Part shown: positions 24,192 through 34,247 of the stretch, piece by piece | How positions within the stretch are numbered: the stretch's first letter is position 1 | How the letters are laid out: every line of letters begins with the position of its first letter | NCBI GenBank assembly: GCA_025201375.1 | Contig: JAIWZP010000032.1 | Coordinates: forward strand, 186,001-250,000 | Origin: Gongronella butleri | Lineage: Eukaryota; Mucoromycota; Mucoromycetes; Mucorales; Cunninghamellaceae | Length of the DNA: 64,000 bases | Direction: 5' to 3' | The notes under the pieces: model-generated | Database searches by the model: none | What the model was told of the DNA's origin: nothing | Seen by the model: the letters and a program-made list of their open reading frames with translations, nothing else | Translations under genes and position numbers: made by a program

Positions 24192-25472
24192 ATGTCTGAC
24201 TGCAACTGCTGCCGTTTTGAAGACAAATTGTCGTCTGCCGACCAACCCAAGGACCAGCACCAGCATAGCCATGACCATGCTCACAGCCATGACCACACGC
24301 ACGGCCACGGCCACACCCACGAGGAGTTGGACCACCCGGGCCACTATCACGAGCGTCCTGCCGCTGAATATCAAGACCGTGACTGGTCGGAACGTGCCTT
24401 TACCGTGGGCATTGGCGGGTAAGCGACCTGGAAAAATAAGGGGAAACCTGGAAACGCAAGGGGAAAGCCACAATGGCAAAGGGGCAAAACGAAAAAAAAG
24501 CGAAAAAACCATTGATCACGGTTTTTTTTCATCCAGTCCTGTCGGCTCGGGCAAGACGGCGCTTATGCTCGCGCTGTGCCAGCGCCTGCGCGACAAGTAC
24601 TCGATTGCGGCCGTGACAAATGATATTTTCACAAAGGAGGACACGGAATTCTTGGTGCGCAACAAGGCATTGCCCGAGGAGCGCATCAGCGCCATTGAGA
24701 CTGGTGGCTGCCCACACGCGGTAAAACACTTTTTTTTTCCCACACGCGTCACTCACATTCTATTTTGTGGACCGCCAGGCCATCCGTGAAGATGTTTCTG
24801 CCAATATGAACGCGTTGGAAATCCTCCATGCCAAGTTTAATACCCAATTGTTGCTGATCGAGTCCGGTGGTGACAATCTTGCTGCCAACTATAGGTAAAA
24901 TAGACACTTGGAAAACACGCAACGAGGTCTCATCCTTTTATTTGTTTGCTTTTCCCCATCATAGCCGTGAATTAGGTAAAGACAAGTGTTTCAGACCCCA
25001 TCAATAGGCAAATATGCTCATTTTCTCCCTTGTTCTCTAGCTGATTTCATCATCTATGTCATTGATGTCGCCGGTGGCGATAAGGTGCCTCGCAAAGGCG
25101 GTAGGACGCGTGTTTTTTTCTCGTTTTTGTGGTTTTTGGTGGACAAAAGAGCTCAATTCTTTCTTTTTTTTTTTTTTTTTTACAGGCCCGGGCATCACAC
25201 AGAGCGATTTGCTGGTGATCAACAAGACCGATTTAGCAGAGATCGTGGGCGCGGATTTGGGCGTCATGGATCGCGATGCCAAAAAGATGCGGTAAAGAAT
25301 CCTCCCCATACGTGATTTCGCGTTCAGAGTGGGCCATTGACTCGTTTTGTTTTTTCATAGTGGCTCGGGTCCCACTGTGTTTGCCCAGGTGAAGAATGGC
25401 GTGGGCATGGATGAAATCATCAATTTGATCATTGGTGAATGGCGTGCGAGTGGCGCGGCCGGCGATGCTTAG
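24192..25472 (+). CDS. ureG: Urease accessory GTPase UreG with His-rich N-terminus
   Basis: Exons: 24192-24418, 24537-24720, 24779-24894, 24965-24975, 25041-25100, 25186-25291, 25361-25472; 271 aa, all in frame. UreG uses GTP to deliver nickel to urease. A His/Asp-rich leader (about 22-60, repeated HDH and HTH) is a presumed nickel buffer, as in plant and fungal UreG. The G domain follows: P-loop GPVGSGKT (about 76-83), [16 protein letters not shown], the metal-binding [32 protein letters not shown], and the guanine-specificity NKTDLAE. Exon 4 is a micro-exon of 11 bases (codons for S-R-E-L); skipping it would shift the frame. It diverges from urease. Confidence 0.95.
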
Positions 25473-25722
25473 GCAATTGCTCGTTTGTCACCATCATGAC
25501 CAATAAAAAAAGCTCATCAAATGGGGAATTGGGTTGGGCAAAAGACGTCCGTGTCACGGTCGTCAAGCAGCGCACTGGAAATTCTTGATGACGGACCTTG
25601 CGGAGATTAAAACTACTGCTTTTTTTTGTGTCAAAAGAGGGTTGCAGGTCTTTTTTTTTTTGTTTCTTTCCTTCTTTTTTGTTCTTTTTTTTTTTTTTTT
25701 TTCGTTCCCCTTGTCACTTGCC

Positions 25723-27024
25723 ATGGACTCTATTGTGAACGATCCTGTGCTGTTTACAGCGGCCGGCGCGTTGTCCTTGATTGGATTTGCCTTTGTGTCG
25801 GTCAAATTGGCTTCCTTTGTCAAGACGCTGCTGGACGTTTATGTTTTGTCCGGTGTTTCTGTAAAGAAAAACGACTCTCTGCTCTCCTTGCACTTTTTTT
25901 GCGCCTTGTTCAAAGACACTCCCTTTTGACCTCCTCTTTTTGTATTCTACAGCTCAAGAAGTTTGGCGCTGGACGCGGTGCCTGGGCTGGTAAGCGCCTC
26001 CTTTTTCCAATATTTCTTATCGACTTGCATGCTCCGTGACCACGTGTTGACATGACACGATTTCTTTTTTTTTCAGTTGTTACCGGTGCGACTGATGGCA
26101 TTGGCAAGGAGTTTGCTCGCCAATTGGCCAAAAACAAGTTCAATGTGCTCCTCGTGTCTCGCACGGCGTCCAAACTGGAGGCTGTCGCGCAGGAGATCAG
26201 TACGTGTTTTTTTTTTTTTTGGCTTTTTTTTTTTTTGGGAAACTCAATGTCTTTTATTTTGCAGATCAAGAGTTTGGCACGGAAACCAAGATTTACGCGA
26301 TGGATTTCACCAAGGGCGATGCTGAAGATTTCGCGGGTCTTGGTGCGGTGCTGGAGACGCTGGATGTTGGCGTGTTGGTGAACAATGTGGGCACGAATCA
26401 CGACATTCCGACGCCATTTGCCGAGGAGGATGAGCAGGTGATTGACAACATCATCGAGGTGAATGTCAAGGGCGCGATGAAGATGACGCGCCTCGTGCTG
26501 CCGCAGATGCGCGAGAAGAAGCGCGGTTTGATCCTCAATTTGGGCTCGTTTGCCGGTCTCGTGGCCACGCCGTATCTGTCCGTGTACTCGGCCGGCAAGG
26601 CGTTCTTGTCCACCTGGTCCCAAGCCATTGGCACAGAATTGCGCTCCGAGGGCATCATCGTTGAGCACGTCAACACGTACTTTGTCGTCTCGGCCATGAG
26701 CAAGATCCGCCGTCCGTCCCTGCTCATCCCCCTGGCCAAACCCTATGTCGCATCCGTCCTCGGCAAAATCGGCCTTAGCTGCGGCGCAGACGTCCCCTTC
26801 ACATCCACGCCTTACCACACGCACGGCATCGTCAATTGGGTCATCAACAATGTCATGACAAAGACCTTCTGGGTCAACCACAACGACAGTAAGACAAGAA
26901 AAAGTGGACCGCGTCATGTCGCTCACCGTCTTTTCTTTTTTTCCTAGACATCCAAAAGAGCATCCGCAAGCGTGCCCTGCGCAAGCGCGAGCGCGAGGCT
27001 GCCGCCGCACGAAAGGCCGACTAG
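25723..27024 (+). CDS. IFA38: Very-long-chain 3-ketoacyl-CoA reductase (ER SDR)
   Basis: Exons: 25723-25860, 25953-25989, 26077-26199, 26265-26888, 26948-27024; 332 aa, all in frame. The enzyme reduces 3-ketoacyl-CoA in the ER fatty-acid elongation cycle. An N-terminal membrane segment (about 10-35) is followed by the Rossmann motif [11 protein letters not shown] (about 61), LVNNVG, NLGSFAG with the catalytic serine, and the YSAGK catalytic Tyr-Lys. The C-terminus is rich in Lys/Arg and ends ARKAD, reminiscent of the dilysine-type ER retention tails of yeast Ybr159w and human HSD17B12. The length matches yeast Ifa38 (347 aa). The intergenic region behind it is AT-rich. Confidence 0.94.
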
Positions 27025-27821
27025 ATCGTATTTCTGATGCGTAATAAAACAAAAATATAGCAACGTGAACGCGTTTGTGCATTTTCTTGCGACAATCACA
27101 CCTGTCATATTGACCATTGCATCCTCATCGACACAAAAGATGTTTCGACTGCCTTGCAGCCTGGATCGCTTGCATGAACGCGCGAACAATGTAAAAAAAA
27201 AAAAAAAAAAAAAAAAAGAGAGAGAAACCGCGCAAAAAAGGGCCTTTTTGTGTCACAACGACTACATCCGTTCGCGCGTCACTCTTGTTATAGGCAGAAG
27301 TGTCAATTAATATTGCCTCCCATCTGAATAGAAAACATGATAAAAAGAGTGATTTTTTACCAATCCACTGATTCCATTGATCAGACCAGAGTCCCGGGTG
27401 TGCGCATTTCTGCCCTGTTGGAACCCTGGTACCAACACGACCAATCAAATAAAAATGAAAAAAGGGGGTCAAAAGGGTCCATTGAAATGCAGAACCAGGG
27501 GAGCATCGCTTGGCAGCAGCCCGCATTGCTACCAATGGGCATTTAAATCTCATCCCTGCTTACCAATGAAACCGAGATCCACATGCTGTGCAAAAGTAAA
27601 AAAGTACAATGGCGCGAAAAAGTCGCGTCAAAAAAGTAAATAAAAATGACATTCGCACCCCATTTCATATAAAACCGTCCTGCTTTTCCGTGTTTCATGG
27701 CAATTTAAAATATCCAGTCATCTTGTCTCTGCTGGAAAGATTTCATGGAAATGATAAAAAAGTAGTCAATGCAAACATGTCTCCTGAAAAAGCAAAAAAA
27801 AAAAAAACATTTTCAATTTTG

Positions 27822-27829
27822 AAAAAAAA
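27822..27829 (-). terminator. Pol III terminator of tRNA-Pro
   Basis: A run of eight T on the minus strand begins one base after the 3' end of the tRNA. A second T run (about 14) follows at about 27795-27808. Confidence 0.7.
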
Positions 27830-27830
27830 T

Positions 27831-27903
27831 GGGCTCCAGCGGGATTTGAACCCGCGACCTCACGCACCCAAAGCGTGAATGATACCACTACACCATGAAG
27901 CCC
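27831..27903 (-). tRNA. tRNA-Pro (anticodon UGG)
   Basis: This folds as a standard cloverleaf on the minus strand. The acceptor arm is GGGCTTC pairing with GGAGCCC, and the D arm contains GGTGTAGTGGTATC (A box). The anticodon stem-loop is CACGC-TTTGGGT-GCGTG, giving anticodon TGG, and the T arm contains GCGGG-TTCAAAT-CCCGC (B box GGTTCAAATCC). It is intronless, CCA is not encoded, and it strongly resembles yeast tRNA-Pro(UGG). Confidence 0.93.
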
Positions 27904-29001
27904 GGACAGGTGATAGGGAAATAAGTTATAGAAAGGGTAGAAACGCTAATTCGGACGACGACGCACGACGCGCGCCGCCGCACGCCACGAAGATTTGTCG
28001 CAGATAAACGCAGGAAACTCGAAAAACTCAAAAGTTCGCAACCGAAACAAACCAGAGAAAAAAGGATAATTTTATTTCTTTTATCGCGTCTGTGCGCTTT
28101 TCTAATCGAACAATGGTCGTTTCAGGCTCCGATAGCTTGAGATCGACGGAAATCGACGCGTCGTCATTTTGCAGGATCGACGGCAAATCGTCGGATATGC
28201 ACAATGGCGGTGGATGCTAGGAGCTAATCAGTCACTTGACGCAAATGGGCGAGCATCCGTTGCACGCTCGACGTCGGTCGCCACACCGCACACCGCTTTT
28301 TTTCTTTTATGCAATAAGACCATTTGTGCATCGTTCACTGCATTTTTATACAATTTTCGCATTTTCTCTGCCTCTTTCCATCTGTCTTTTCTTTATACAT
28401 TACTTTGACTTGGGTGGTGCATGCGCTGAACGCGACCAGGGAGGTCTATTCGATCAAAAAAGCCGTGCAAAATGTCCCTTCATCGTCAAAAAATAAATAA
28501 ATAAATAAAACGAAATTGCTCCAGCTACATGCGCGCTTTTGCTTCGCCTGTACATCTAGTGTCCCGAACATTGACTTTTTTTTTAAAAAAAAACAGGGAC
28601 GTCCTCTCTTTTTGTTTCCTTTTCTTTTTGTTTCCTTTTCTTTTTTTTCCCCCTTTTACTTTTCCTTTTACCTTTAGCATATCATCATCCACACCTCTCT
28701 AAATCTTTATTGTTCTCAGTGGCAATGCTATGACGCCTCCACCTTCAGTTCGCACACGCTTCATCAAATGCGTTGAGTAAAATAGGCAAAAGATAACCCC
28801 CCCGGGCGTGAGGAGAGCCAGCGCGCAAAAAGAATCACTTTTTCAATCTCACCTATCCAATTCTATTTGAAAATGGTTCCTACCAAAGAGAAATTCCAAT
28901 TTCCCCTTTCCCCCCCCCCCTTTTTTTTTTTTTTTTTTTTGTTCCTTTTCCCTACTTTTTTTTTTGATTTCGCATCGCCACTGTTCCCGTTTTATCTTTA
29001 C
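27904..29001. other. Intergenic region without a recognised gene
   Basis: This stretch lies between the tRNA and the HNH gene. It includes (AATA)n at about 28492-28510 and a C/T-rich leader with T runs at 28905-28970 just before the HNH start. Several short frames exist, but none looks like protein. No repeat A, B or C similarity was noticed. Confidence 0.5.
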
Positions 29002-31402
29002 ATGCCGGTGTATCCCGCGCCTCACGCGGCGCGTCTGAAAGTGCTGTACGAGACGAACACGGTTGGCTTTCCAATACTCCAGGGCCCCGCGATTCGTATG
29101 AAAAAGCAAAAAGGGTCGCGTTTCAAGCACCTGACGCGTTTTTTTGTTGTTGTTTTTTAGGGCCCCTTGAGTACGACGATGCGGCAGTCGAGGAATTTGG
29201 GACGCAAAGTCCGCCATGGGTTGCATCGGATGGCGTGCTTCATGTTCTCAAACCAAATGGCGAGATGCGCGCGCGCACGACGTCATTCACTGGTCTAAAG
29301 GAGCGCAAAAATCCGGCTGGTTTCGTGAAGCTGTATGGCGCGCGTGGTGCTTACTGTCACGTGTTCAATACAAAAGCCGTCGCTTGCACTTTCTTTGGAA
29401 TCAAGGCTGGTTATGAAGACCATTTGATCATCTACAAGGATCAAAATACCCAAAATTCGGCGGCATCCAATCTCCTGATCGTCACTAGGGTGCAGATGCG
29501 TGACGCCTTCGTACAATGGCTTAATGTATGTGAGCCTCACCCTTCCCCTGCCTCAAAAATTAAGTGTCTGATTGGTGAGACTTACTTCCACACGTCCATT
29601 TTTCTTTTTTTCTTAGGACAACGACCAAGAATTTTGGCATTTTCCGTACGACGAGCCTGAGGCGAATATTGACGACTACTACATCGGACGCTCGGACGGC
29701 TTGGTCTTGACCTGCACGTCGATGGTGGAAATGCTGCCCGTCACGGAAGCCACTGGGTACAAGCATGTCAATCTCACGAACAAAACGACCAAGAAACCGG
29801 TGAAACGATTTGTAAATCGTATTATCTATGGCGCCTTTGTCCCAGATTTCGACCGTGCAAAGGAGATCGACCACATTGATTCCGACCCGACGAACAATTG
29901 CATTGACAACTTACAGTCATTGAGCAGCTACGAGAACCTGACCAAACCGCGCGCCCCTGGCGCACCTCGTCACCTCATTGTCGACCAGCGTTCCCGTGAG
30001 CCCCCATTGCATCCCCTAGATATGGAAGAGAGTTCATGGTTCAACATCGGCGTCCTTGGAACCGACGATTTTGGTGCCTCTGAGCTGTCCATCACGGGAA
30101 ATCAGCGACATGTGGACACGAAGCGTTTTGTGAAGCGACATTTGGACCGACTCGGCAACTATTTCGTGACCAGCCTCATGACACGCGCTGGCCTCGTCAA
30201 GGTTATCCCCATTCACCGCATGATGGGTATGCGGTTCTTTTTGCCCATCTACAAGGCGGCATCATCCTCGGACGACAGCGAGCCATCGTCGGTCGGCACC
30301 GCCTCACCTTCCTCAATCTACATGGACGTCACCAATAGCGCCCCGCCCTCCCCAATGGCCCTGGACATGGACACGCCTTGCGAAACTGGTCCTGTTACAC
30401 CAATGCCTGCTAGTACGATTGACGACCTGATCCCTCTTGCTGCTGGCGACGACTTGCCTGGTACATCATCGCCATCATCCCACAGCATGACGTCCATTCG
30501 TGCGAACCGCGACATCACCTCCTACTTTGGTCCATTGCAATCCAACGACAGCTTCATCACAAGCGAGGCCGAATCGTCGTCAAAGGCGGCATTGACAGCG
30601 ACATCTGCTGACTCGCGCAGCTGCTCACCCATTTGTGAGCCCGTGGGTGAGTCCAACAAGCATTGAGCGCGCAAGGCATGCTCATTCTCAGGATGGCATC
30701 TCATTTCTCCTTTTTTTTTTTTTTTTTGATAAAGAGACCACGTACGAGCGCTTTTTGCGCTTGACGGAGCAAGGTATGGTGATCGATCATCTCGATTCGT
30801 GCAAGACCAACAACGCGATATGGAACCTGGAATTTAAAACGACGCGCGAAAACACGGTGGCGGCCATGGGATCGCGATTTGAGGTGGTGGATCTTGACGA
30901 CCTCGCGCAAAGCTCGACCTATGACAGCTACGGCGATATGATCCGCGCACTTGGTGGCCGACAAACCAGACTCGCCGCGTCAGAGTCGCTAAAAGTCGTA
31001 AAAGACGTTACTTGGAACAACGTGAAACGAAACGCCATCGTGGTGCTACGCTTAGACAAGAATGTAAAGACCCTTTGATTTTATTCTCCATGCATTGCGC
31101 CCTTGTCTCATCTTTTTTTTTCCAAGCATGACCGCCTCTACAAGGAAGACATCAGCAATCTGGCACCGGCCAACACCCGTCAGTTCAAAATTTGGGATCC
31201 CAATGACAAGAACCAGCCGCCTCAACTTGTGTTTGGTGCACCAAAAGCCGCTGTTGCCCTGGGAATACAGCCAGGTACACTCAAGAAGCACATGCCCAAG
31301 AACCTCAATGAGACCGTCACATTGAAATATCCCAAGGTGCGCGTGCAACTTACTTGGAAGAACAAGAGCCGCTCCAAAATCTGCATTCAACGCACGATGT
31401 GA
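29002..31402 (+). CDS. Multi-domain HNH_3/NUMOD-like protein (three HNH-like modules)
   Basis: Exons: 29002-29095, 29161-29525, 29617-30646, 30735-31063, 31127-31402; 697 aa, all in frame. Module 1 (about 70-140) has VFNTKAVACTFFG and YEDHLIIYKD then NSAASNLLIVT. Module 2 (about 185-265) has VNRIIYGAFVPDF, EIDHIDSDPTNNCIDNLQSL and YENLTK. Module 3 begins at about 305 with KVIPIHRMMGMRFFLPI, is interrupted by a Ser/Pro-rich stretch (about 352-496), and resumes with MVIDHLDSCKTNNAIWNLEF. These follow the HNH_3 pattern (vHR-vA-aF, then HiDgn-xNN-xxNL). The tail (about 640-670, FGAPKAAVALGIQPGTLKKH) resembles NUMOD1 helix-turn-helix modules of homing endonucleases. Only module 3 keeps both the HR-type and HxD/N residues; module 2 has NR for HR. 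Function is unknown; it may be a nuclease or a domesticated DNA-binding protein. Confidence 0.75.
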
Positions 31403-32280
31403 CCTTTTTCTGACCTCATGTTTCTCATCCTGTCATCTTTCTTCTGATCACACCATTGCAATCATCTCTTATATTCCCCCTATATGAATTATCCCCATTG
31501 ACCCAAAAAAATCATGACAATTCCATACTCATGTGTAAATTCCCCCAATTATCCTTTTCTTTGTCCCCACATGGTACATTCTCTCCACAAATAAAAAATC
31601 CTCTAATCAGTAAAATATGGCACCATTGCGAGCACAGAATGCCCGGCCTCTGCCAGGTTCCGTTTGACAAGCTTGCCTGCATTTTTTTTCGTTTTTGCGC
31701 CGCCTCGCCTTAATCCTTGCCACTCGCACACGTCCCTCGCTCGCTGTCGCATCACATTCGCATCTACCTTGTGCTTGGCCCGCACACGTCCTTTTTATAT
31801 GCGCTCAGTTCAAAACACGCAACGCAACGCATCGCGACGCGTCCAACGCGTGAATTGGCTCGACTCGCGCCTCGCCTGATCCTCACGCACATCTACATCC
31901 ATAACTTGCTTGGTCACCAGCATTGTCCATCAAGTCCAGTCATGGTCATCTCGCCTTTGGCCACGCCACAAGCGCATCCCAGGCCAAGCAAACCTAGTTC
32001 CCGCCGCGCCGCAAGCGCACAATTCTCAACTCTCAAGCCAAGTTAGCCTCTCAACGACGCGTTGCACGCGTACGGTACTCGGTGCTCTGCCCGATCTGTC
32101 GCCACGCTGTGCGCGCACAATCCCAAGAATTAGAGGTTCTCAATGGGCGAAATGAATTGAATTTTTTCTCGACTCAATTCAATTCACTTGTGCGGGTTAT
32201 ACAGTAATTCAATTCAATGCTCAATTCTACATTTGAAGTGAATTGCGATCGCCCAATGGGCGTGATCACAAGTATCATAT
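31403..32280. other. Intergenic region without a recognised gene
   Basis: This stretch follows the HNH gene. It is C/T-rich with pyrimidine-biased strings, and from about 32150 it is dominated by AATTCAATT-type strings that lead into the GAATT microsatellite. No convincing ORF or RNA gene is seen. Confidence 0.5.
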
Positions 32281-32422
32281 TGAATTGAATTGAATTGAAT
32301 TGAATTGAATTGAAGTACTGATGTGACAGTACTTGCATTTTCTCATCTGTTAATCCATTTTTGTCTTTACTGTGCGCCTGTTACAGTAATCCATTCTTGT
32401 CTTTACCGTGCGCCTGTTAATC
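32281..32422. repeat. GAATT microsatellite and a 36-bp tandem duplication
   Basis: About 32281-32311 is (GAATT)n, six or more units. About 32351-32386 and 32387-32422 are two copies of a 36-bp unit (TAATCCATT-TTGTCTTTAC-GTGCGCCTGTTA). They lie immediately upstream of the TATA box of the small ORF and could be promoter elements, or just repeat expansion. Confidence 0.7.
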
Positions 32423-32451
32423 TCGTTTGGTCGATGTTGGAAGAAAAAAAG

Positions 32452-32459
32452 TATAAATA
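32452..32459 (+). promoter_or_regulatory. TATA box upstream of the 41-aa ORF
   Basis: TATAAATA lies 137 bp before the ATG at 32596. It is followed by a C/T-rich leader (about 32475-32570), the same TATA plus pyrimidine-leader design seen before the kinase gene at 229. Confidence 0.5.
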
Positions 32460-32595
32460 CGACTCCAACTCGCGCCCGTTGCCTCGCTTTCTTCCAACAG
32501 CGACATCTCTCTTGCTCTGGCACTCAAGTCTCTCTCCCTTGACCATTGTCCCCTCTCTGTTTGTCCGCTTATTCTATATTATCAATTAAATCACC

Positions 32596-32721
32596 ATGGT
32601 TGGCTACTTTTCAATCTTTGATCCCGTGTCAATGGAGTCCGTGGTGGAGCCCGTCGACGTGTCCTTTCAAGAGGACTTTGTAGGCCAGGCCCCCCGTGAC
32701 ATTGAGCCTTTTGAACAATAA
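32596..32721 (+). CDS. Hypothetical 41-aa protein
   Basis: The frame begins MVGYFSIFDPVSMESVVEPV and ends EPFEQ followed by TAA. The start context TCACCATGG is near ideal for eukaryotes, and a TATA box and pyrimidine-rich leader sit in front. The product is acidic, with no membrane segment and no recognised family. It could be a true small protein, the first exon of a gene whose remainder is lost in the repeats downstream, or a leader ORF. Codon choice resembles the genes, not the surrounding TACTGTA-rich repeats. Confidence 0.4.
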   Translation: MVGYFSIFDPVSMESVVEPVDVSFQEDFVGQAPRDIEPFEQ

Positions 32722-33204
32722 TAGAAAGGACCATATTTTGCAAGAAAAAAAAGTGGGCCGTGCAACCCTGGGCAGCGCTTTTTGTTTCTGCCCAAAACGC
32801 AGCCGGTGCTTAAAAAAGTGTAAACTTTACCCATTTTGCTAGGGCACTGTACAGTACTATACTGTATTGAATGAGCGAGGACGAGCGACTGTGCTTGTGA
32901 GAAGCCGTTCTACTGAACAAATCAGAGCAAGAGAGACAAAATTTAAAAAAAGGATACGCTGTTGGTAGATCTAAGGACCAAGCACGCAAAAAATAAGGGA
33001 GGACTCCAAAAAAGAATAAATCGTACCCCAAAACTCAAAATTGGCCGCGTCAACCAACGAACGCAAAAACCTCTGGGTGGTCTTTTTGGATATCATATTC
33101 TTGTTGGAACTTTTTACAGTAATTTATTACTAAATTGCATTTCCAATTGCTGTATTTTGAGTACAGTATGTATCCGAAACCTGCAAGCACTCGACGCGTA
33201 CTGT

Positions 33205-33740
33205 ACGACAATTTGACGAAACCGCGCGCTCCCGGCGCACCAGACGGCACACCATCATCGATCAAAAATAATCGTACAAAAAACCGCCAATTCACCCATT
33301 GGACCTCGACAAACAATCATGGACCTACTGTACAACATGGGAATCCTAGGCAATGATGACTTCCGCGACTACGAGGTCTCGATTTCATCCAACCAGCGAC
33401 ATGCGACTACGAAGAGCCTTGTCGAGCGCCACCTGGTCCGCAGAGGCGAGTACCTTCAAACGGCCCTCACGACCCGTGCGGGTGTTGTCAAACAGATCCC
33501 CGTGCACCGCTTGATAACCATGCGATTTTGGCTGCCAATCTTCAAGCCACGACGCTCCTTGTTAGCAACACCAATCGCCTCGCCATCCACACCAATCGCC
33601 TTGACATTCACCCAAATCGCCGCGCCAAAGGTGCTGAACGAGATTGTAATCATCAGCTTGTCACCCTCAAACAGCATCCGAAAGTGCGCCTCGAGATGAA
33701 GTGGAAAGACGTCGGCCATTTGGTCATGCTTTATTTTGCC
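33205..33740 (+). pseudogene. Truncated, frameshifted paralogue of the HNH gene
   Basis: About 33208-33250 encodes DNLTKPRAPGAP, matching YENLTKPRAPGAP of the intact gene at about 29932. A frame change follows, then MGILGNDDF, SISSNQRHATTKSLVERHL and TRAGVVKQIPVHRLITMRFW (33334-33540), matching VLGTDDF through PIHRMMGMRFF of module 3. The Ser-rich linker and module 3 second half are missing. A scrap in a third frame (LKQHPKVRLEMKWKD, about 33665-33710) matches LKYPKVRVQLTWKN near the end of the intact protein. The copy lacks its 5' half, so it is dead. It is on the same strand, about 4 kb downstream of the intact gene. Confidence 0.85.
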
Positions 33741-33854
33741 TTTCTTTCTCGCTTTTTAGGTTTTACTGTAATTACAGTAGTATTACATACCGTACATTAC
33801 AGTAGTACTACAATACAGTAGTATCGTACTGTAGTAATAATGGAAGTGCATTAA

Positions 33855-34215
33855 AAACGGTTTGAGTCATCATTTTGTTCCGCTTGTCCGATGCAAAATT
33901 TAATTTACTGTAGAATTGTAATAAAGGTGTCACACGGTGTGTCAGTGGTGTCCGTTAACCAAGTACAATTTCGAGTAGTTTGCAGCACTTTCCGACTTAT
34001 TTTGGTTTTTGCGTTGGCTAATTTTAATTCTTCTTGGCGGTACTGTAATAATATTAGCTTTTTTTACTAGGAGTGCGCGGCACCAATCGATTCTAATTAA
34101 ATTAAATTTTACATCTAGACCCGACGCTTTACACACTTTAGGAGCAATTTCTGGGAGGATAATAGTAGCATACTGTATTAAAATGTCTCACCAGCCAAGC
34201 AAATACAGTATTATT
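33855..34215. repeat. Repeat family C, copy 1
   Basis: This matches about 50270-50560 and again about 50590-50735. Shared landmarks are TCATTTTGT-CCGCTTG-CCGATGC, TGTCACAC-GTGT, GTGCGCGGCACCA-TCGATTC, AAATTAAATTTTACATC, CGACGC-TTACAC and GCA-TTTCTGGGAG. It is rich in TACTGTA. The Tc1 element starts about 30 bp after it. Confidence 0.75.
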
Positions 34216-34247
34216 GTTGTAGTTACTACAGTACCTACTGGACTGTA

